Of a stretch of 64,000 bases of DNA, positions 26,087 to 37,129 are shown piece by piece. The DNA is from Pseudacidovorax sp. RU35E (GTDB lineage Bacteria; Pseudomonadota; Gammaproteobacteria; Burkholderiales; Burkholderiaceae_C). The position numbers and the translations under genes are program-made. The stretch is from assembly GCF_900156165.1 (NCBI RefSeq), contig NZ_FTMY01000007.1, positions 124,001 through 188,000 of the forward strand, given 5' to 3'. Positions within the stretch are counted from its first letter, which is position 1; every line of letters starts with the position of its first letter. The notes beneath the pieces were generated by a model, which saw only the letters and a program-made list of their open reading frames with translations, searched no databases and was not told the DNA's origin.

Positions 26087-28477
26087 TCACTCGCTGCGCG
26101 CCGGCACGAGGATCTCGCGCTGGCCGGCCCCGCTCATGGCGCTGACCAGGCCCGCGTTCTCCATGTCCTCGACCAAACGCGCCGCGCGGTTGTAGCCAAT
26201 CTTGAGGTGGCGCTGCACCAGCGAAATGCTGGCCTTGCGGTGCTTGAGGACGACCTCGACCGCCTGGTCGTACATCGGATCCTTCTCGCCGCCGGCGTCG
26301 CCACCCTCTCCCATCGGACCGTCCTCGCCATCCACAGTTCCGCCTTCGAGCACGCCCTCTATGTAGTCGGGCTCCCCCTGGCTCTTGAGATAGGCCACCA
26401 CACGGTGCACCTCGTCATCGCTGACGAAGGCGCCATGGACACGGATGGGCAGTCCGGTGCCGCTCGGCATGTAGAGCATGTCGCCCATGCCCAGCAGCGC
26501 TTCCGCGCCCATCTGGTCAAGGATCGTCCGACTGTCGATCTTGCTGCTGACCTGGAAGGCGATGCGTGTAGGAATGTTCGCCTTGATCAGGCCGGTGATC
26601 ACGTCGACGCTGGGTCGCTGCGTGGCCAGGATCAGATGGATGCCTGCCGCCCGGGCCTTCTGCGCCAAGCGGGCGATCAGTTCCTCGATCTTCTTGCCGA
26701 CCACCATCATCAGGTCGGCCAGTTCGTCGATCACGACCACGATGTGCGGCTCGCGGCGCAGCGGCTCCGGATCGTCCGGCGTGAGGCTGAAGGGGTTGTA
26801 GATGAACTCCTCGCGCGACTTGGCCTCGTCGATCTTGGCGTTGTAGCCTGCCAGATTGCGCACGCCCAGCTTGGACATGAGCTTGTAGCGGCGCTCCATC
26901 TCGGCCACGCACCAGTTGAGGCCATGGGCCGCCTGCCTCATGTCGGTGACCACAGGCGCCAGCAGGTGCGGAATGCCCTCATATACCGACATCTCCAGCA
27001 TCTTGGGGTCGATCATGAGCACGCGCACGTCGCTCGCTTCGGCCTTGTAGAGCAGCGACAGGATCATCGCGTTGATGCCCACCGATTTGCCCGAGCCCGT
27101 GGTACCGGCCACGAGCACGTGCGGCATCTTGGCCAGATCGGCCACCACGGGATTGCCGATGATGTCCTTGCCCAGACCGATGGTCAGCATGGATTTGGCC
27201 TCGTGGTAGACCTGCGAGCCGAGGATCTCCGACAGGCGGATCGACTGCCGCTTGGCATTGGGCAGTTCCAGCGCCATGTAGTTCTTGCCGGGAATCGTCT
27301 CGATCACGCGGATGGACACCAGCGACAGCGAGCGCGCCAGGTCCTTGGCCAGGTTGACGATCTGCGAGCCCTTCACGCCGGTGGCCGGCTCGATCTCGTA
27401 GCGGGTGATGACGGGGCCGGGCGAGGCCAGCACCACGCGCACCTCGACGCCGAAGTCCTTGAGCTTCTTTTCGATCAGGCGCGACGTCATCTCCAGCGTC
27501 TCGGGCGACACCGTCTCCTGACGGCCGGCGGCCGCATCGAGCAGGTCCACCTGCGGCAGCTTGCTGTCGGGCAGTTCCTTGAACAGCGGCTTCTGGCGTT
27601 CCTTGACCACGCGCTCGCTCTTGGGCACGTCGGCGACAGCCGGCTCGATCTGCACTGGCGCGGCCTTCTCGCGGCGGCGGGGCGCAGGTGGCGGCACGTC
27701 GTCGAAGGCGGGCTCCAGGTCATCTTCGGGTAACGGCACCTCACGGTCATGGCCGGCCACCTCCTCCCGCTCGCGGCGCGCCTTGCGGCCCATGGCCAGG
27801 TCCTGGGCCAGTTCCCGCTTCTCGCGGCCGCGTTCGAACAGCGAATAGATGCGCGCGCCGATGACTTCGGCCACCTGTGCCCACGAGAACCGGAAGACCA
27901 GGGCACTGCCGATCACGCCTGCCGCGATGGCGACCAGCGCGGAGCCGGTGAAGCCCAGCCAACGGACCCCGGCCGGGCCGATGAAATAGCCCAGGACGCC
28001 CCCACCGTGGCCGGGCAGGCGGAATTCCAGGCGATACAGCCTCGACCATTCGAGCATGGCGCTGGCCGCCAACAGCAGGACGAGGCCCAGCCAGAAGAGA
28101 AGCCGGCTGCGGTTCAGGCGGGGCGGCTCCGGCTCGCCCTGCGGCCGACCACCACGCAGCCACTGCGCGAGCGACGACAGCCAGACGCGGACCGACGCGG
28201 CAAAAGCCCACCAGATCGAATAGCCAGCCAGGTAGTAGCTGGCATCAGCAAGCCATGCGCCCAGCGCGCCGCCCCAGTTCTTGACGGCGCCGCCCGTGCC
28301 GGAGGTCGACCATGCCGCATCGGACGGCGTATAGCTGAGCATCGCGAGGAGCCAGAACAGCATGAGCGCGAAGCCCGCGACAAGGGAGATTTCGTGCGCG
28401 AACCGCAGGGCGCGCTGGCGCACGGGTGGCGTCTCTGGCGCCGCCGTGTTGTGAAGTGTGTGCAAGGAATAGGTCAT
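26087..28477 (-). CDS. ftsK: DNA translocase FtsK
   Basis: A 796-residue protein. The N-terminal 200 residues contain four membrane helices that dock at the septum. A short charged linker (about 210-310) is followed by the RecA-like motor with Walker [17 protein letters not shown] and Walker [14 protein letters not shown]. The C-terminal gamma winged-helix domain ([24 protein letters not shown], split as [14 protein letters not shown] and [10 protein letters not shown]) reads KOPS sites. It pumps the chromosome terminus through the septum and activates XerCD at dif. The ATG at 28477 is preferred over the upstream one at 28510 because it fits homologues. The linker is short, as in SpoIIIE-like types. 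Confidence 0.96.
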   Translation of the reverse strand: MTYSLHTLHNTAAPETPPVRQRALRFAHEISLVAGFALMLFWLLAMLSYTPSDAAWSTSGTGGAVKNWGGALGAWLADASYYLAGYSIWWAFAASVRVWLSSLAQWLRGGRPQGEPEPPRLNRSRLLFWLGLVLLLAASAMLEWSRLYRLEFRLPGHGGGVLGYFIGPAGVRWLGFTGSALVAIAAGVIGSALVFRFSWAQVAEVIGARIYSLFERGREKRELAQDLAMGRKARREREEVAGHDREVPLPEDDLEPAFDDVPPPAPRRREKAAPVQIEPAVADVPKSERVVKERQKPLFKELPDSKLPQVDLLDAAAGRQETVSPETLEMTSRLIEKKLKDFGVEVRVVLASPGPVITRYEIEPATGVKGSQIVNLAKDLARSLSLVSIRVIETIPGKNYMALELPNAKRQSIRLSEILGSQVYHEAKSMLTIGLGKDIIGNPVVADLAKMPHVLVAGTTGSGKSVGINAMILSLLYKAEASDVRVLMIDPKMLEMSVYEGIPHLLAPVVTDMRQAAHGLNWCVAEMERRYKLMSKLGVRNLAGYNAKIDEAKSREEFIYNPFSLTPDDPEPLRREPHIVVVIDELADLMMVVGKKIEELIARLAQKARAAGIHLILATQRPSVDVITGLIKANIPTRIAFQVSSKIDSRTILDQMGAEALLGMGDMLYMPSGTGLPIRVHGAFVSDDEVHRVVAYLKSQGEPDYIEGVLEGGTVDGEDGPMGEGGDAGGEKDPMYDQAVEVVLKHRKASISLVQRHLKIGYNRAARLVEDMENAGLVSAMSGAGQREILVPARSE

Positions 28478-28611
28478 GGACGCAGACACGCGCAGCCCTG
28501 CCGCGCGCAATGTGCAAGCCTAAACCATCTTGACGGCACTGCACCGTCAGCGGCCTGCGGTGCGTAGGGGCCGGTGCCCGGACTCAACCCCTCGGAGCGC
28601 CCGACATTGGA

Positions 28612-29286
28612 TCAACCCAGTGTGGACAGCCGCTCCTTCACCAGCATGGAGCCGTCCTCCTGGGTCTGGACGAAACCGCGCTCCTCCAGATCCTTCATCA
28701 CGCGACTGACCATCTCCCGCGACGCGCCCACCATCTTGGCGAGATCCTGACGCGAGATGCGCTCGCGCACGACATAGTTGCCCGCACCGTCTTCGGTGAC
28801 GAAATCCATCAGAGCCCGCGCCACGCGCCCATAAACATCCATCAGTGCCAGCGATTCGATCTTGCGGTCCGCCTGGCGCAGGCGTCGGACCAGCCCGCGC
28901 ATGATGTTGTACGACATGGACGAGCTGTCCGGCAGACAGCGTGAGAAGGCCTCGCGACCGAGCACCAGCACATCGGTCTGCACGTCTGCACGAACCGTCG
29001 CGGAATGGGGCTCGTCATCGATCAGGCTCATCTCGCCGATGTAGTCGCCGGAGTGCAGCGTCGCCAGGATCACCTCCCGGCCGCGGCTGTCTGCGCTGAG
29101 CACGCGGGAGCGGCCCGCCAGGATGATGTAGAGCGCATTGGTCTTCTTGCCCTGCTCCACGATGAGTTCGCCGCGCTTGAAGCGTCGCTTGACGATCGCG
29201 TCGGCGATGTTGGCCGCCTGGGCGGGCGTGAGCGCTGCAAACAGCGGCACCCGGCGAAGCAGTTCCAGGTTCGAGAGCATTGACAT
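28612..29286 (-). CDS. Crp/Fnr-family transcriptional regulator
   Basis: A 224-residue regulator. The cyclic-nucleotide-binding-type domain is at about 10-125 (GELIVEQGKKTNALYIILAG, GDYIGEMSLIDDEPHSATV) and a winged HTH at about 165-215 (SRQDLAKMVGASREMVSRVM). It has only one cysteine, so it is not an Fe-S FNR. It resembles the cAMP-receptor-like regulators found upstream of trxB in Burkholderiales. It is divergent from trxB across about 166 bp. An ATG two codons in (29280) is also possible. Confidence 0.93.
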   Translation of the reverse strand: MSMLSNLELLRRVPLFAALTPAQAANIADAIVKRRFKRGELIVEQGKKTNALYIILAGRSRVLSADSRGREVILATLHSGDYIGEMSLIDDEPHSATVRADVQTDVLVLGREAFSRCLPDSSSMSYNIMRGLVRRLRQADRKIESLALMDVYGRVARALMDFVTEDGAGNYVVRERISRQDLAKMVGASREMVSRVMKDLEERGFVQTQEDGSMLVKERLSTLG

Positions 29287-29380
29287 CTATTTCCTCCCTG
29301 CGCTGTGCCATTCGAGGGGCGCAGCATCAATAAATACAATCACGCACATAAGAAGAGCGCTCCGCATGCATTGAACCTGA

Positions 29381-30415
<1,035 letters not shown>

Positions 30416-30424
30416 GCGCCCTTG

Positions 30425-30455
30425 TTGGACAGATCGCGGTCGCCCACCCTATAAT
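30425..30455 (+). promoter_or_regulatory. Predicted sigma70 promoter of rpmB-rpmG
   Basis: A perfect TATAAT (30450-30455) has TTGGAC 19 bp upstream (30425-30430), or TGGACA at 18 bp. This is a strong box for such a GC-rich genome, as expected for ribosomal protein genes. The leader before rpmB is about 150 bases. Confidence 0.65.
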
Positions 30456-30614
30456 CTTTGGCTTTGCCGCGCCGACCCCAAGGGCCAGCGCGGCAAGCGG
30501 GCTACCGCCACCCGTTTCTGTACTGGCGAGGTCAAGCCGAATCACCCCACGGAATGCGCGCCGCGCTACCTCCGCCGCGTCTGGTGACGGCTGTTCATGA
30601 AAGAGTGTCCTTAT

Positions 30615-30848
30615 ATGGCACGCGTATGTGAAGTCACGGGCAAGGGCCCGATGGTCGGGAACAACGTTTCCCACGCCAACAACAAAACCAAGCGCCGGTT
30701 CATGCCGAACCTGCAATACCGTCGTTTCTGGGTCGAGAGCGAAAACCGTTGGGTGCGTCTGCGCGTCTCCAGCGCCGCCCTGCGCCTGATCGACAAGAAC
30801 GGCATCGACGCCGTGCTCGCAGACATGCGCGCACGCGGCCAAGCCTGA
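30615..30848 (+). CDS. rpmB: 50S ribosomal protein L28
   Basis: A 77-residue basic protein of the large ribosomal subunit. The start [20 protein letters not shown] and the segment [19 protein letters not shown] are diagnostic. The ATG at 30615 is the family start. It is followed after 17 bp by rpmG, the usual rpmB-rpmG pair. Confidence 0.98.
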   Translation: MARVCEVTGKGPMVGNNVSHANNKTKRRFMPNLQYRRFWVESENRWVRLRVSSAALRLIDKNGIDAVLADMRARGQA

Positions 30849-30865
30849 GCTGAAAGGAGCACACC

Positions 30866-31039
30866 ATGGCAACGAGCAAAGGCGGACGCGAAAAGATCAA
30901 GCTGGAGTCCACCGCGGGCACCGGCCACTTCTACACCACCAGCAAGAACAAGAAGACGACGCCTGAAAAGATGTTGATCATGAAGTTCGACCCCAAGGCG
31001 CGCAAGCACGTCGAATACAAGGAAGTGAAGCTGAAGTAA
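30866..31039 (+). CDS. rpmG: 50S ribosomal protein L33
   Basis: A 57-residue protein beginning [20 protein letters not shown] and ending [12 protein letters not shown], with [16 protein letters not shown] in the middle. This is the proteobacterial L33 without the four-cysteine zinc motif. AAAGGAG precedes the ATG by 7 bases. It is co-transcribed with rpmB and followed by a strong terminator. Confidence 0.97.
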   Translation: MATSKGGREKIKLESTAGTGHFYTTSKNKKTTPEKMLIMKFDPKARKHVEYKEVKLK

Positions 31040-31062
31040 TTCGGCCCATGCCTTCTTCAATG

Positions 31063-31089
31063 AACCCGCTGTGATCCAGCGGGTTTTTT
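31063..31089 (+). terminator. Intrinsic terminator of rpmB-rpmG
   Basis: AACCCGCTG (31063-31071) and CAGCGGGTT (31077-31085) form a 9-bp stem with a 5-base loop, and T 31084-31089 follows. It sits 23 bp after the rpmG stop. Confidence 0.92.
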
Positions 31090-31183
31090 GTTGCCTGCAT
31101 CGTGGCGGCGCGTGGTGCGCAGCAGCGGGATGTGGCCCCGGCCTTGCGCCTCAGCCCAGTGGTCAACCCTCCGTCCAGACAAC

Positions 31184-31210
31184 AAAAAACCGGCACAAAG
31201 CCGGTTTTTT
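31184..31210. terminator. Bidirectional intrinsic terminator
   Basis: AAAAAACCGGC (31184-31194) and GCCGGTTTTTT (31200-31210) form a perfect 11-bp stem around ACAAA. It works in both directions and mainly ends the desaturase transcript coming from the right. Confidence 0.9.
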
Positions 31211-31254
31211 GGAATGCCCGACGCCAGTGCGTCGAGCAAAGCGCGGGGTTCAGG

Positions 31255-32466
31255 TCACACGTGCGCCGCGCGCAGGCGGATCGAGAAATCCTGCAGCGCC
31301 TTGATGCCGCTCGCCTCGGCGCGGTGGCACCAGGCGGCCAGGTCAGCTGCCAGTTGCTCGCGCGACTGGGAGGTGTTCATCCACATCTGGCGCAGTTCTT
31401 CGCGCATGGTGACCATCTTGTCCAGCACCGGATGGGCAGCGCGGGCCTCGGCGAGCTTGGGACGGGCGGCGGCCGGCACCTTGTCGTCGTCGCGGTGCAG
31501 CCAGCGGCGGGCAGCCTTGAGCACGGATAGGTCAGTACCCCGGGCCTGCAATTGCGACAGCTCCTGCTTGCAGGTACGGCGCATCTCGCGGGCGTAGCCG
31601 GCCATCACTTCGTAGCGGTTGGCGATGACGGCCTCGAGCGTCTTCTCGTCGGCCACCGGGCGAACCTCGCCCATGCGAAGCTTCGGCGGCACCTTCTTGA
31701 CCTTGGCCCAGCCCAGCTTCTGCATCAGCATGATGTAGCCCCAGGCGATGTCGAACTCGTACTTCTTGACCGAGAACTTGGCGGCGGTGGGATAGGTGTG
31801 GTGGTTGTTGTGCAGCTCTTCGCCGCCGATCACGATGCCCCACGGCACCAAGTTGGTGCTGGCGTCCTGCGCCTCGAAGTTGCGGTAGCCCCAGTAGTGG
31901 CCCAGGCCGTTGACGACGCCGGCGGCCCAGAACGGGATCCACAGCATCTGGATGGCCCAGATAGTGGCGCCGATGCCGCCGAACAGCGCCAGGTTCAGGA
32001 TGAGCATGAGGCCCACGCCCTGCCAGCCGAAGCGGCTGTACAGGTTGCGCTCAATCCAGTCGTCGGGCGTGCCGTGGCCGAACTTGGTGATGGTCTCGCT
32101 GTTCTTCGCCTCGGCGCGGTACAGCTCGGCGCCGCGCCACATGACGGTGTCGATGCCGCGGGTCTGCGGGCTGTGCGGATCTTCCTCGGTCTCGCACTTG
32201 GCGTGGTGCTTGCGGTGGATGGCGACCCATTCCTTGGTAACCATGCCCGTGCCGACCCACAGCCAGAAGCGGAAGAAGTGGGAGGGAATGGGCCCCAGGT
32301 CCATCGAGCGGTGGGCCTGCGTGCGGTGCAGGAAGATGGTCACCGCCAGGATGGTGATGTGCGTCGTGGCGAGCGTGTACAGCACGATCTGCCACCAGGA
32401 CAGATCCCACAGGCCATGGGCGAGCCAGTCGAGGGCCGAGCTCAAAACGGCGGAATCAGGAATCAT
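31255..32466 (-). CDS. Membrane fatty-acid desaturase (acyl-CoA delta-9 type)
   Basis: A 403-residue integral-membrane di-iron enzyme. The three histidine boxes are HRTQAH (47-52), HRKHHAKC and HNNHHTYPTA, with hydrophobic helices between them. This set marks the Ole1/DesC-like desaturases that place a double bond in acyl chains and tune membrane fluidity. The C-terminal third (from about 270) is a soluble helical extension. The ATG at 32466 follows a TTG that is also in frame. It is transcribed alone and ends at the bidirectional terminator. Confidence 0.94.
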   Translation of the reverse strand: MIPDSAVLSSALDWLAHGLWDLSWWQIVLYTLATTHITILAVTIFLHRTQAHRSMDLGPIPSHFFRFWLWVGTGMVTKEWVAIHRKHHAKCETEEDPHSPQTRGIDTVMWRGAELYRAEAKNSETITKFGHGTPDDWIERNLYSRFGWQGVGLMLILNLALFGGIGATIWAIQMLWIPFWAAGVVNGLGHYWGYRNFEAQDASTNLVPWGIVIGGEELHNNHHTYPTAAKFSVKKYEFDIAWGYIMLMQKLGWAKVKKVPPKLRMGEVRPVADEKTLEAVIANRYEVMAGYAREMRRTCKQELSQLQARGTDLSVLKAARRWLHRDDDKVPAAARPKLAEARAAHPVLDKMVTMREELRQMWMNTSQSREQLAADLAAWCHRAEASGIKALQDFSIRLRAAHV

Positions 32467-32599
32467 CAAGTTGGGTACTCCACACGGACGGACGGGGTCG
32501 TCCTGTCAGAACAGTCCGACAATTTTAGTGTGCCGGGCTTGAAATCCACCCCGTTTTTCGTGTAACGGCGTTGAATCTCTGGGGATTGGATGCCCCGCT

Positions 32600-33874
32600 C
32601 TAGCGTCGGTTCCACGCGGCGGCGAAAAAGCCGTCGGTGGCGTGGCGATGTGGCCACAGCCGCAGGTAGCGCGTGCCACTTCCGCCGCCGGCGCACAGCC
32701 CGGCAGCACCCTCCACCTTCTGGGCAGCCAGCAGGTCGGCTGCCTCCAGCGGTAGAAAGTCGGGGTGTGCGGCGCCGAAGGCTTCGGCGATGGCCTCGTT
32801 CTCCTCCGGCAGCACGCTGCACGTGGCATAGACCAGGCGTCCGCCCGACTTCACCAGCCGCGCGGCGCTGGCAAGGATTGCGGTCTGTTTGGCGATCAGC
32901 TCCTGCACCGCCTCGGGCGACTGCCGCCACTTGAGATCGGGATTGCGTCGCAGCGTGCCCAGGCCCGAGCAAGGGGCATCGACGAGCACGCGGTCGATCT
33001 TCCCGGCCAGCCGCTTGATACGGTCGTCTCGCTCGTGGGCGATGGCAGCCGGATGCACATTTGACAGACCACTGCGCGCCAGCCTCGGCTTGAGCGCGTC
33101 CAAGCGATGGGCGGAGGTGTCGAAGGCATAGAGCCGGCCGGTGCTGCGCATGGCGGCGCCCAGCGCCAAGGTCTTGCCGCCAGCGCCGGCGCAGAAATCG
33201 ACCACCATCTCGCCGCGACGCGCCTCGACCAGAAGCGTCAGCAGCTGGGAGCCCTCGTCCTGCACCTCGATGGCGCCGCGCTCGTAGGCGGGCAGGCGGT
33301 TGACCGCCGGCTTGCCGTCGGCGCGCAGGCCCCAGGGAGAGAACGGCGTCGCCTTGGCGGCGATGCCGGCGGCCTTGAGTTCGCGCTGCACCTCGTCGCG
33401 CTTGGCGCTCAGGGTGTTGACCCGCAGGTCCAGCGGCGCCGGCTGCTGCAGCGCATCGGCGAGGACCATGAAGTCGGCGTCGCCCAGTTGGGCGCGCAGC
33501 GGCTGGGCCAGCCAGTCGGGCAGGTTGTGGCGGTGATGCGGCATCAGCTCGGCGGGCGCGACGGCCTCGCAGGCGTCCAACCAGCGCTTTTCCACGTCGC
33601 TCAGCACGGTCTTGAGGAAATCGCGCGAGCCATGGAAGCCCAGGATGGCCAAGCGCCGCTCGCGCGCGCCAGTGCCGGAGCGGGCGAGGTGCTCGAACAG
33701 CAGCTTCTTGCGCAGGATGGTGTAGACGGTCTCGGCGAGCGTCGCGCGCTCGCGGGGGCCGAGCGACCGGTGCTCGCGGAAATAGCGCGAGACGATGGCG
33801 TCGGCCGGGTGATCGAATCGGAGCACGCGGCCGGTGAGTTCGGCGCAGGCTTCCAACAGGGCTTGGGGATGCAT
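32600..33874 (-). CDS. RsmB/NOP-family rRNA cytosine-C5 methyltransferase
   Basis: A 424-residue SAM-dependent enzyme. The N-terminal part (1-150) is NusB/PUA-like. The catalytic domain has motif I MVVDFCAGAGGKTLALGA, motif IV VDAPCSGLGTLRRNPDLKW and motif VI LVYATCSVLPEENEA. The cysteine in TCS is the nucleophile and that in PCS releases the product. It methylates a cytosine in rRNA or tRNA. The classical rsmB sits by fmt and sun, so this may be a paralogue, and I give no symbol. It lies 36 bp after purN on the same strand. Confidence 0.92.
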   Translation of the reverse strand: MHPQALLEACAELTGRVLRFDHPADAIVSRYFREHRSLGPRERATLAETVYTILRKKLLFEHLARSGTGARERRLAILGFHGSRDFLKTVLSDVEKRWLDACEAVAPAELMPHHRHNLPDWLAQPLRAQLGDADFMVLADALQQPAPLDLRVNTLSAKRDEVQRELKAAGIAAKATPFSPWGLRADGKPAVNRLPAYERGAIEVQDEGSQLLTLLVEARRGEMVVDFCAGAGGKTLALGAAMRSTGRLYAFDTSAHRLDALKPRLARSGLSNVHPAAIAHERDDRIKRLAGKIDRVLVDAPCSGLGTLRRNPDLKWRQSPEAVQELIAKQTAILASAARLVKSGGRLVYATCSVLPEENEAIAEAFGAAHPDFLPLEAADLLAAQKVEGAAGLCAGGGSGTRYLRLWPHRHATDGFFAAAWNRR

Positions 33875-33910
33875 AGGGGGCGATTGTCGCCGCCCACTCT
33901 GCCCAGGGCT

Positions 33911-34495
33911 TCAGCGCGCCGTGAGCCAGCCCTCGATGGCCTCGGGATAGAGCCGGTGCTCCTGGCTCAGCACCCGGGCCGCCAGCGCCTCGGGGGTGTC
34001 GCCGGTCAGCACCGGCACCACGGCCTGGGCCAGGATCGGGCCATGGTCGAGTTCGGCCGTCACAAGGTGCACCGTGGCACCGGCGACCCGGCAACCGGCC
34101 TCGATGGCGCGCCGATGCGTGTGCAGGCCCGGGAAGGCCGGCAGCAGCGACGGATGGATATTGACCAGCCGCCCCTCGTAGCGGGCCACGAAGCCCGGCG
34201 TGAGGATACGCATGAAGCCGGCCAGCACAACCAGCACCGGCTGCCAGCGGTCGATGGTGTCGGCCAGCGCGGCGTCGAAGGCCTCGCGGCTGTCGTAGCC
34301 GCGGTGGTCGACGGCGGCCGTCTCCAGGCCCAGTTCGCGGCCGAGGGCCAGCCCGCCGGCCTCGGGCTTGTTGCTGACCACGGCCGCCACGCGCACGCCG
34401 AAGCGCTCGGCCCAGCGCCGCGCCTGCGCCGTGCGGGCGATGGCCGCCATGTTGGAGCCGCCGCCGGAGACGAGAATGACGATGTTGCCGCTCAC
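33911..34495 (-). CDS. purN: Phosphoribosylglycinamide formyltransferase
   Basis: A 194-residue enzyme that transfers formyl from 10-formyl-THF to GAR in purine synthesis. NIVILVSGGGSNMAAI is the N-terminal loop (most homologues have GRGSN). The catalytic Asn and His are in VNIHPSLLPAFPG, and the Asp in TAELDHGPILAQA. I chose the GTG at 34495 because the upstream in-frame region is not PurN-like. It is probably co-transcribed with the downstream methyltransferase gene. Confidence 0.95.
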   Translation of the reverse strand: MSGNIVILVSGGGSNMAAIARTAQARRWAERFGVRVAAVVSNKPEAGGLALGRELGLETAAVDHRGYDSREAFDAALADTIDRWQPVLVVLAGFMRILTPGFVARYEGRLVNIHPSLLPAFPGLHTHRRAIEAGCRVAGATVHLVTAELDHGPILAQAVVPVLTGDTPEALAARVLSQEHRLYPEAIEGWLTAR

Positions 34496-34697
34496 CGGCG
34501 GCCTTTCTCGCCGGCACCGGCGGCCAGCCGGCGTCGATGGCGGGACGCTGCGGCGGAGACTGGCACCCGGTTGAAAACCCCGGCGCCGCATAGAAGGGAA
34601 GTCTGCATACTGGCACGGGATTATCCGTGTGTCGCACGGCGGACTCGGCCTTGCGAACGAGCGTGCTAAAAATCCCGCTTCTCTGGAGACAACCCCC

Positions 34698-35879
34698 ATG
34701 GATCTGGCATTCACCCCTGAAGAACAGACGTTCCGCGAAGAGGTCCGCGCCTGGGTGGCGGACAACCTGCCCCAAGACATCGCCCACAAGGTCAACGAAG
34801 GCCTGGAGCTTTCCAAGGAAGACCACCAGCGCTGGGCGAAGATCCTCGGCAAGAAGGGCTGGCTGGGCTACGGCTGGCCCAAGCAGTTCGGCGGCCCCGG
34901 CTGGACGGCCGTGCAGAAGCACCTGTTCGAGGAAGAAACCGCCCGCGCCGGTGCGCCGCGCGTGATTCCCTTCGGCCCGGTGATGGTGGCGCCGGTCATC
35001 ATGGCCTTCGGCTCGCGCGAGCAGCAGGAGCGCTTCCTGCCCGGCATCGCCAGCGGCGAGGTCTGGTGGAGTCAGGGCTACAGCGAACCCGGCTCGGGCT
35101 CGGACCTGGCCTCGCTGCGCACCCGCGCCGAGCGCCGCGGCGACAAATACATCATCAACGGCCAGAAGACCTGGACCACGCTGGGCCAGTACGGCGACTG
35201 GATGTTCAACCTGGTGCGCACCAGCACCGAGGGCAAGCCGCAGACCGGCATCAGCTTCATCGTGCTGGACATGAAGTCGCCCGGCGTGAGCGTGCGGCCG
35301 ATCCGCCTGCTCGACGGCGGCTACGAGGTCAACGACGTGTTCTTCGACAACGTCGAGGTGCCGGCCGACCAGCTCATCGGCGAGGAGAACAAGGGCTGGA
35401 CCTATGCCAAGCACCTGCTGAGCCACGAGCGCACCAACATCGCCGACGTCAACCGCGCCAAGCGCGAGCTGGAGCGCGTCAAGCGCATCGCCAAGGCTGA
35501 GGGCGTGTACGACGACCAGCGCTTCCGCGACGAGATCGCCAAGCTGGAAGTGGACATCGTGGCGCTCGAGATGCTGGTGCTGCGCGTGCTCTCGGCCGAG
35601 AAGTCGGGCAAGAACTCGCTGGACATCGCCGGCCTGCTCAAGATCAAGGGCAGCGAGATCCAGCAGCGCTATTCCGAACTGATGATGCTGGCGGGCGGTC
35701 CCTACTCGCTGCCGCTCATCCGCGAAGCCATGGCAGCCGGCTGGCAGGGCGACTTCCCCGGCGGCCACGCCTCGCTGGCGCCGCTGGCCTCCACCTACTT
35801 CAACTACCGCAAGACCACGATCTACGGCGGCTCGAACGAAGTGCAACGCAACATCGTGGCTCAGACGGTGCTGGGCTAA
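34698..35879 (+). CDS. Acyl-CoA dehydrogenase (first of a pair)
   Basis: A 393-residue FAD enzyme with the three acyl-CoA dehydrogenase domains: N-terminal helices (FTPEEQTFREEVRAWV), a beta domain (WWSQGYSEPGSGSDLASLRT, INGQKTWTT) and C-terminal helices (YGGSNEVQRNIVAQTVLG). It starts the two-gene acd unit, 12 bp from the second dehydrogenase. Such side-by-side pairs often form heteromers that oxidise CoA esters of sterol or other bulky side chains. A catalytic Glu position is not obvious to me. The substrate is unknown. Confidence 0.95.
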   Translation: MDLAFTPEEQTFREEVRAWVADNLPQDIAHKVNEGLELSKEDHQRWAKILGKKGWLGYGWPKQFGGPGWTAVQKHLFEEETARAGAPRVIPFGPVMVAPVIMAFGSREQQERFLPGIASGEVWWSQGYSEPGSGSDLASLRTRAERRGDKYIINGQKTWTTLGQYGDWMFNLVRTSTEGKPQTGISFIVLDMKSPGVSVRPIRLLDGGYEVNDVFFDNVEVPADQLIGEENKGWTYAKHLLSHERTNIADVNRAKRELERVKRIAKAEGVYDDQRFRDEIAKLEVDIVALEMLVLRVLSAEKSGKNSLDIAGLLKIKGSEIQQRYSELMMLAGGPYSLPLIREAMAAGWQGDFPGGHASLAPLASTYFNYRKTTIYGGSNEVQRNIVAQTVLG

Positions 35880-35891
35880 CAGGAGGCAGAC

Positions 35892-37007
35892 ATGGATTTC
35901 GATTTCACTGAAGACCAGCAGCAACTGCGCGACGCCGTCGGCCGCTGGGTCGAGAAGGCCTACGACTTCGACCGCCGCCGCGGCATCGAGAAGGACGGCG
36001 GCTTCTCCCGCGACGCCTGGAACGAGCTGTCCGAACTGGGCCTGGGCGGCCTGTACATCCCCGAAGACGATGGCGGCCTGGGCATGGGCCCGGTCGAGGC
36101 CATGGTCGTGATGGAGGAACTGGGTCGCGGCATCGTGCTGGAGCCGCTGGCGCAGTCCTTCATCAGCGGGTCGGTGCTGGCCCGCCATGCCGACGAAGCG
36201 TTGCGTGGCGAATGGCTGCCGGGCATCGCCAGTGGCGAGAAGCTGGTCGTGCTGGCCTATCAGGAGCGCGGCGCGCGCTATCGCCTGGACCGCTGCGAGA
36301 CCCAGGCCACGAAGTCTGGCGACGGCTACACCGTCAGCGGCACCAAGAGCCTGGTGCCAGCAGGCGACCAAGCCGCCGCCTACCTGGTGCCGGCGCAGCT
36401 GGACGGGCGCATCGCCCTCCTCCTGGTGCCGCGTGCCGACGGTAACGTCAAGGCCTTAGGTTATGCCACGCAGGACGGCAGTCGCGCAGCGGAAGTCGTC
36501 TTTACCCAGGCCCCCGCGCAGCTCCTGGCGGCCGATGGCCTGCCGGTGCTCGAAGAGGCGGTGGACATCGGCATCGCCGCCACCTGCGCCGAAGGCGTGG
36601 GCGTGATGGACAAGACGCTGGCGCTGACGGTGGAGTACCTGAACACCCGCAAGCAGTTCGGTGTGACCATCGGCAGCTTCCAGGCCCTGCGCCACCGCGT
36701 GGCCGACATGAAGATGCAGTTGGAGCTGGCCCGCTCCATGAGCTACTACGCCACGCTCAAGCTGGGTGCGCCCGCTGCCGAGCGTCGCCAGGCGCTGGCC
36801 CGTGCCAAGTACCAGCTCGGCGTGTCGATGCGCTTCGTCGGCCAGCAGTCGGTGCAGCTGCACGGCGGCATCGGCGTGACGGACGAGTACATGGGCAGCC
36901 ACTACTTCCGCAAACTGACGCAGATGGAGATGGTGTTCGGCGACACGCTGCACCACCTCGGCGAGGTGTCGGCGCGCATGGAAGACAGCGCGGGGGTCTT
37001 CGCCTGA
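35892..37007 (+). CDS. Acyl-CoA dehydrogenase (second of a pair)
   Basis: A 371-residue protein of the acyl-CoA dehydrogenase fold but more divergent. FTEDQQQLRDAVGRWVEKAY opens it. The middle domain is weakly conserved, and the C-terminal domain has RKQFGVTIGSFQALRHRVADM (as RKQFGVTIGSFQ and ALRHRVADM) and LHGGIGVTDEYMGSHYFRKL. In known heteromeric pairs one subunit binds FAD and the other supplies the catalytic base. It follows the first gene after 12 bp, with AGGAGG in the gap. A terminator-like hairpin follows at 37037. Confidence 0.95.
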   Translation: MDFDFTEDQQQLRDAVGRWVEKAYDFDRRRGIEKDGGFSRDAWNELSELGLGGLYIPEDDGGLGMGPVEAMVVMEELGRGIVLEPLAQSFISGSVLARHADEALRGEWLPGIASGEKLVVLAYQERGARYRLDRCETQATKSGDGYTVSGTKSLVPAGDQAAAYLVPAQLDGRIALLLVPRADGNVKALGYATQDGSRAAEVVFTQAPAQLLAADGLPVLEEAVDIGIAATCAEGVGVMDKTLALTVEYLNTRKQFGVTIGSFQALRHRVADMKMQLELARSMSYYATLKLGAPAAERRQALARAKYQLGVSMRFVGQQSVQLHGGIGVTDEYMGSHYFRKLTQMEMVFGDTLHHLGEVSARMEDSAGVFA

Positions 37008-37036
37008 GCGTGGTTGCGTCCATGTCATGACATCGC

Positions 37037-37073
37037 AGGCCTGCTGGCATACGCTGGCGGGCCTTTCTTCTTT
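37037..37073 (+). terminator. Intrinsic terminator after the acyl-CoA dehydrogenase pair
   Basis: AGGCCTGC (37037-37044) can pair with GCGGGCCT (37057-37064) with one G-U, followed by a T-rich stretch TTCTTCTTT. It is about 30 bp after the stop codon. Confidence 0.65.
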
Positions 37074-37129
37074 CTGGCGGAGCGGCCGTGCGCCTCGCCG
37101 CCGTTCTTTCTTCTTGCCAGGAGCTTCGG

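Noticed and set aside
32466-36371. Very long minus-strand open frame (1301 codons) and similar ones at 9167-11761 and 12684-14609
   Set aside because: They run antisense to, or out of frame with, clearly conserved genes. Their products are rich in Arg, His, Gln and Ala without domain motifs, as expected from high GC.
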